This document shows, in pieces, positions 9,501-10,590 of a stretch of DNA of 10,590 nucleotides; the stretch's first letter is position 1; each line of letters opens with the position of its first letter. The stretch comes from Acanthamoeba lenticulata (Eukaryota > Discosea > Longamoebia > Acanthamoebidae): NCBI GenBank assembly GCA_002179805.1, contig NAVB01001743.1, positions 1 to 10,590 of the forward strand, read 5' to 3'. The translations under genes and the position numbers were made by a program. The notes beneath the pieces were generated by a model. The model did not search any database and was not told the DNA's origin. It saw only the letters and a program-made list of their open reading frames with translations.

Positions 9501-9563
9501 TCCGGCAGCAGAAGAAGAAAGAGAACAAAAAATAGAGTGGGCGCTAGTGGCGCTGCGGCTCAT
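545..9563 (-). CDS. Giant mucin-like type I membrane protein: DUF4114-like head, duplicated domain, TPTV-repeat stalk (3 exons)
   Basis: I reconstruct three exons: 9563-8850 (714 nt), 8742-8481 (262 nt) and 8394-545, which join in phase to about 2941 residues. The start is the only ATG in the exon 1 frame and leads straight into a signal peptide. The exon 3 frame has no upstream ATG of its own (its open frame begins with TTG at 8419), so it needs the upstream exons. Order of parts: signal peptide 1-47; DUF4114-like domain about 48-270; Cys-rich CxCxC module 271-325; unrecognised four-Cys domains 348-459 and 521-632; TPTV repeats 653-2667; Ser/Thr/Pro spacer 2668-2831; transmembrane helix about 2832-2862; tail 2863-2941. 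The expected role is a cell-surface protein with a stiff, probably O-glycosylated stalk, perhaps in adhesion or recognition; that is inference from architecture. Splice sites are predicted, not proven. The gene points at the telomere, with its stop about 515 bp from the repeats. Confidence 0.8.
548..784 (-). other. Cytoplasmic tail with tyrosine motif
   Basis: The 79-residue tail starts RRRNKTG and contains NLSPIYEDR (Tyr about residue 2892) and [10 protein letters not shown], then ends WSDV. SPIYED resembles the NPxY/acidic-Tyr motifs bound by PTB or SH2 adaptors or used in endocytosis. Signalling or trafficking through it is inference. Confidence 0.5.
785..871 (-). other. Transmembrane helix of the large protein
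   Basis: Residues about 2834-2862 form a long Ala/Leu/Val/Ile/Gly stretch ending in ALLLW, followed at once by RRR. The positive charges after the helix and the N-terminal signal peptide give a type I topology: the repeats outside, the C-terminus inside. Confidence 0.88.
872..1369 (-). other. Ser/Thr/Pro-rich juxtamembrane spacer
   Basis: About 165 residues (2668-2833) of irregular Ser/Thr/Pro sequence link the ordered TPTV stalk to the membrane. It lacks the tetrapeptide period, uses far more Ser and Arg (motifs like SRSPTRSPS), and ends in a Gly-rich hinge, [10 protein letters not shown]. It is probably extracellular, flexible and glycosylated. Confidence 0.7.
1370..7414 (-). repeat. 12-bp minisatellite encoding about 504 TPTV tetrapeptides
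   Basis: The tract is 6045 bases and encodes 2015 residues (653-2667) of Thr-Pro-Thr-Val repeats. Val is most often varied (Ala, Ile, Leu, Met, Gly, rarely Phe or Gln); Thr becomes Ser at times; Pro is seldom replaced. The frame never breaks: the irregular spots (for example [15 protein letters not shown]) change length by whole codons. All four main codons come from four-fold degenerate boxes (ACN, CCN, GTN), and bases differ freely at the third positions. The outer units are more degenerate than the middle. The product should be extended and stalk-like, with about half its residues Thr and so possible O-glycan sites. Copy number is likely polymorphic. Confidence 0.95.
3151..3294 (-). repeat. 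Exact 72-bp higher-order duplication within the TPTV tract
   Basis: Bases 3151-3222 and 3223-3294 are identical. Each holds six 12-bp units and encodes a marked segment containing PSGTP and TSTETP. Because neighbouring units normally differ at many third positions, this exact match marks a recent six-unit slip or unequal exchange. Confidence 0.9.
7416..7815 (-). repeat. Four-Cys domain, copy B (C-terminal copy of a 400-bp duplication)
   Basis: This is the second copy, residues 521-632, differing from copy A at only a handful of bases. The protein differences lie mainly at the edges (for example VDIAC against VTLTC, and SGASD against SGTSD). Synonymous sites are also nearly identical, so the duplication or a gene conversion is recent. 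The shared segment includes part of the Ser/Pro linker. The TPTV tract begins immediately after it. Confidence 0.75.
7935..8334 (-). repeat. Four-Cys domain, copy A (N-terminal copy of a 400-bp duplication)
   Basis: This segment encodes residues 348-459 plus flanking Ser/Pro sequence. The domain has four cysteines, aromatic-rich motifs ([27 protein letters not shown]) and a hydrophobic end ([11 protein letters not shown]). It looks like a beta-rich, disulfide-bonded extracellular fold, and I do not recognise the family. It matches 7416-7815 almost base for base at an offset of 519 bp (173 codons, in frame). Confidence 0.75.
8395..8480 (-). other. Intron 2 (86 nt)
   Basis: The donor is GCCT|GTACGT at 8481/8480 and the acceptor TTTTGGTGCAG|CC at 8395/8394. 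The splice is phase 1 on both sides, making a split serine codon (residue 326). An in-frame TAA lies inside the intron, so exon 2 cannot simply read through. A weaker donor at CAGT|GTATAG, 9 nt upstream, is also phase 1 and would remove three residues. Confidence 0.7.
8481..8646 (-). other. Cys-rich module with CxCxC spacing
   Basis: Residues 271-325 contain nine cysteines, with the pattern [10 protein letters not shown] followed by a C-x10-CQC end. The 'D-x-x-T-C-x-C-x-C' spacing resembles CxCxC (Balbiani ring protein 3-like) repeats, known from the C-terminal tails of some secreted growth factors and from protist surface proteins. It is probably a small disulfide-held module between the DUF4114 head and the Ser/Pro linker. 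Family assignment is by motif only. Confidence 0.5.
8743..8849 (-). other. Intron 1 (107 nt)
   Basis: The donor is CGA|GTGCGT at 8850/8849 and the acceptor CATAAG|GAT at 8743/8742. The splice is phase 0 on both sides. The intron contains in-frame stops (TGA just after the donor, TAA just before the acceptor) and a long pyrimidine run on the coding strand. That run includes (CTT)6, seen as (GAA)6 on the plus strand at 8796-8813. Removing it joins the two halves of the DUF4114 signature. Confidence 0.75.
8796..8813 (+). repeat. (GAA)6 microsatellite inside intron 1
   Basis: Six perfect GAA units on the plus strand read CTT on the coding strand. They form most of the polypyrimidine tract of intron 1. 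Length variation here would alter the intron, not the protein. Confidence 0.8.
9423..9563 (-). other. Signal peptide of the large membrane protein
   Basis: Residues 1-47 begin [10 protein letters not shown] and contain a hydrophobic core, [13 protein letters not shown] (about 28-40). A polar segment ending in VHA follows, which is a good signal-peptidase site, and the mature chain would start GCNTNC. The n-region is unusually long, about 27 residues. Any frame upstream of this ATG would need a GTG start and lies in AT-rich promoter-like DNA. Confidence 0.8.
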
Positions 9564-9601
9564 TGAAAGGGAGTGTCTCCTCCGCGTTCTTGCCTCAGCA
9601 T
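9560..9601 (-). promoter_or_regulatory. Possible uORF (13 codons) overlapping the main start
   Basis: An ATG at 9601-9599 opens a 13-codon frame ([13 protein letters not shown]) in a different phase. Its TGA stop overlaps the main ATG as ATGA. If the transcript starts upstream of 9601, ribosomes would meet this uORF first and could terminate and reinitiate exactly at the main start. Whether it is in the mRNA is unknown. Confidence 0.35.
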
Positions 9602-9790
9602 TTTGACTTTTTTCGGTTTTCCTTTTGTGGTCTTTTGAGGTAACGAATGGCCTTTTTTGTACAAAAGTAGAGCCACTTGAAAGGATAAACAAGCCATAAA
9701 AAGGAAAAATGTGCTCATTTCTATTTAGACCAGTGTTCACGTGGTGTTGTAGTCCTAAAACAACTTTTTTTTCCCTCTTGATGTGGATCA
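9602..9790 (-). promoter_or_regulatory. AT-rich probable promoter / 5' UTR of the large gene
   Basis: This block is clearly AT-rich between GC-rich coding DNA (left) and GC-rich intergenic DNA (right), directly upstream of the large gene. It holds many A-runs on the coding strand and a 12-bp palindrome, TTTTGTACAAAA (9655-9666). I see no canonical TATAAA on the coding strand; TTTTTATGG near 9700 is a weak alternative. The transcription start is not located. Confidence 0.35.
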
Positions 9791-10124
9791 CATCCGCGTG
9801 TTGGTCGAGGAGGCCAGGGACGCTGGGCCGCTGCGGAACTGCCTCAGGTGCTGTTGCGCGGGGGCTCTCCCCGGGTGACGGAGGCCAAGTGTAGGGTCAA
9901 AGCTAACAAACATCAGGTCAAGCTGTGAGAGCACGACTGGCGCGTCCACACTAGCACGTCATCGGGCGAGGTGTGTGGCAGAAGTCTTCTGGGTGGGCGT
10001 GGGGGCTAGCAGTTGGCGCACAGCCACCGCGACATCGCCAACGTTGTCCACTTCACGTGCAGACTTTCTTTGTCTTTTTCTTCGTGTTTGTTTTTAAACC
10101 CGTGATCTGTATTCGCCTCTTCTT
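9791..10124. other. Intergenic region between the two minus-strand genes
   Basis: No convincing gene, tRNA or mobile element is seen. The left part is GC-rich; the right part, next to the stop of the partial gene, is T-rich on the plus strand and should contain that gene's 3' UTR. No minus-strand AATAAA was found. A 44-codon minus-strand open stretch at 9962-10093 looks faintly protein-like but cannot be linked to a clean splice. Confidence 0.4.
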
Positions 10125-10589
10125 TTACTGCACGCCTGGTCCACGGCCAAGCAGGCTTGCGGCAGGGTTCGTTCGATGCAGCTTCCTTTTCTTGCCATAT
10201 GGTTGCAAGATCTCTTCGTCGTCGCCCCCGGATGCACTATCTTCAATGTCGAGCAGCTGCTCTGTCATGCCGGAACCAGCCACCCCGGCGTCCATCTCCT
10301 CCTCTACGACGACGTCCTGGTGGTTCTCGAGGTCCCCTGGCCCCGCGAGCGCGCTGTTCTCGCCACCACTGGCAGTGAGCGAGTCCTCGTCGCTGAGCGC
10401 GCTGATCAGGGCTGCCTCAGCCTCAGCCACTGCAAGCCGGCCCTTCTTTTTGGGAGGCTGCTTTCGATGCACGGGCTTGCCTCTCGCGCCGCCTCCCGCC
10501 GCCGATGTCAGGCGGTGTGGTTTCACCGATCCCACGGCTCCGCCATGGCCTATGTCCTGGCCGGTTGCCGTGGCGAACGTTTCAGCGCC
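10125..10589 (-). CDS. Hypothetical charged protein, probably nuclear (C-terminal part; 5' end outside window)
   Basis: The frame is open from the right edge to a TAA at 10125-10127 and gives 154 residues; no in-frame ATG is present, so the start or a 5' exon lies outside the window. A GTG at 10535 is not a credible eukaryotic start. Visible parts: a Gly/Ala-rich beginning; a basic cluster KQPPKKKGR (about 43-51) typical of a nuclear localisation signal; an Ala/Glu helix, AEAEAALISALSDED; acidic low-complexity blocks (VVVEEEMD, SGGDDEE); and a second basic cluster, KKRKLHR (133-139), near the C-terminus. Alternating basic and acidic disordered segments are common in nuclear or nucleolar proteins. 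I do not recognise the family. The gene runs in the same direction as the large gene, about 560 bp upstream of its ATG. Confidence 0.6.
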   Translation of the reverse strand, partial: GAETFATATGQDIGHGGAVGSVKPHRLTSAAGGGARGKPVHRKQPPKKKGRLAVAEAEAALISALSDEDSLTASGGENSALAGPGDLENHQDVVVEEEMDAGVAGSGMTEQLLDIEDSASGGDDEEILQPYGKKRKLHRTNPAASLLGRGPGVQ

Positions 10590-10590
10590 A

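Noticed and set aside
8832..9791. Exon 1 frame starting at 9791 or treated as a separate complete gene
   Set aside because: The codon at 9791 is GTG and the extra 76 residues come from AT-rich promoter-like DNA. The stop at 8832 lies just inside intron 1, cutting the DUF4114 signature in half.
9962..10093. 44-codon minus-strand open stretch (contains VGDVAVAVRQLLA) as a last exon of the right-hand gene
   Set aside because: It looks protein-like, but the best donor near 10127 (GTAAAA, phase 2) does not match the phase of candidate acceptors, and the upstream frame already ends in a TAA. It could be chance in GC-rich DNA.
9564..10124. tRNA or transposon remnants in the intergenic region
   Set aside because: No cloverleaf-like GTTCGANNC arm with matching stems, no terminal inverted repeats and no transposase-like frame were seen.
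10125..10535. Right-hand gene as complete, starting at 10535
   Set aside because: The codon there is GTG, and the frame stays open to the window edge, so the gene is 5'-truncated by the window.

Overview
The window is a eukaryotic chromosome end. It opens with five TAACCC units, so the TTAGGG strand runs outward off the left edge. Next comes about 515 bases of subtelomeric DNA, then protein-coding genes transcribed leftwards, toward the telomere. Three things point to a GC-rich free-living protist: the telomere repeat, short GT-AG introns (107 and 86 nt by my reconstruction), and a huge Thr/Pro/Ser-rich membrane protein with a DUF4114-like head. An amoebozoan such as Acanthamoeba is my best guess. 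A choanoflagellate-like protist is not excluded, and I could not run a search.

Layout. 1-30 is the telomere repeat. 31-544 is non-coding subtelomere: a C/T-rich GC-rich part, then an AT-rich part holding a 10-bp-stem hairpin and three 19-nt repeats. 545-9563 (minus strand) is one large gene, which I reconstruct as three exons encoding about 2941 residues. 9564-10124 is intergenic, with an AT-rich probable promoter next to the large gene. 10125-10589 (minus strand) is the 3' part of a second gene that runs off the right edge and encodes a charged, probably nuclear protein of unknown function.

The large gene encodes, in order: a signal peptide, a DUF4114-like ectodomain (split by intron 1), a small Cys-rich module with CxCxC spacing, two nearly identical 112-residue four-cysteine domains that I do not recognise, about 2015 residues of Thr-Pro-Thr-Val tetrapeptide repeats, a Ser/Thr/Pro-rich spacer, one transmembrane helix and a 79-residue cytoplasmic tail with a tyrosine motif. 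This reads as a mucin-like cell-surface protein holding a folded head far from the membrane.

The repeat tract is the striking part of the window. It is a 12-bp minisatellite of about 504 units. Its sequence diversity sits mainly at third codon positions, and the third positions of the sense frame coincide with those of one antisense frame. That explains a 2275-codon open frame on the opposite strand, which I treat as a shadow.
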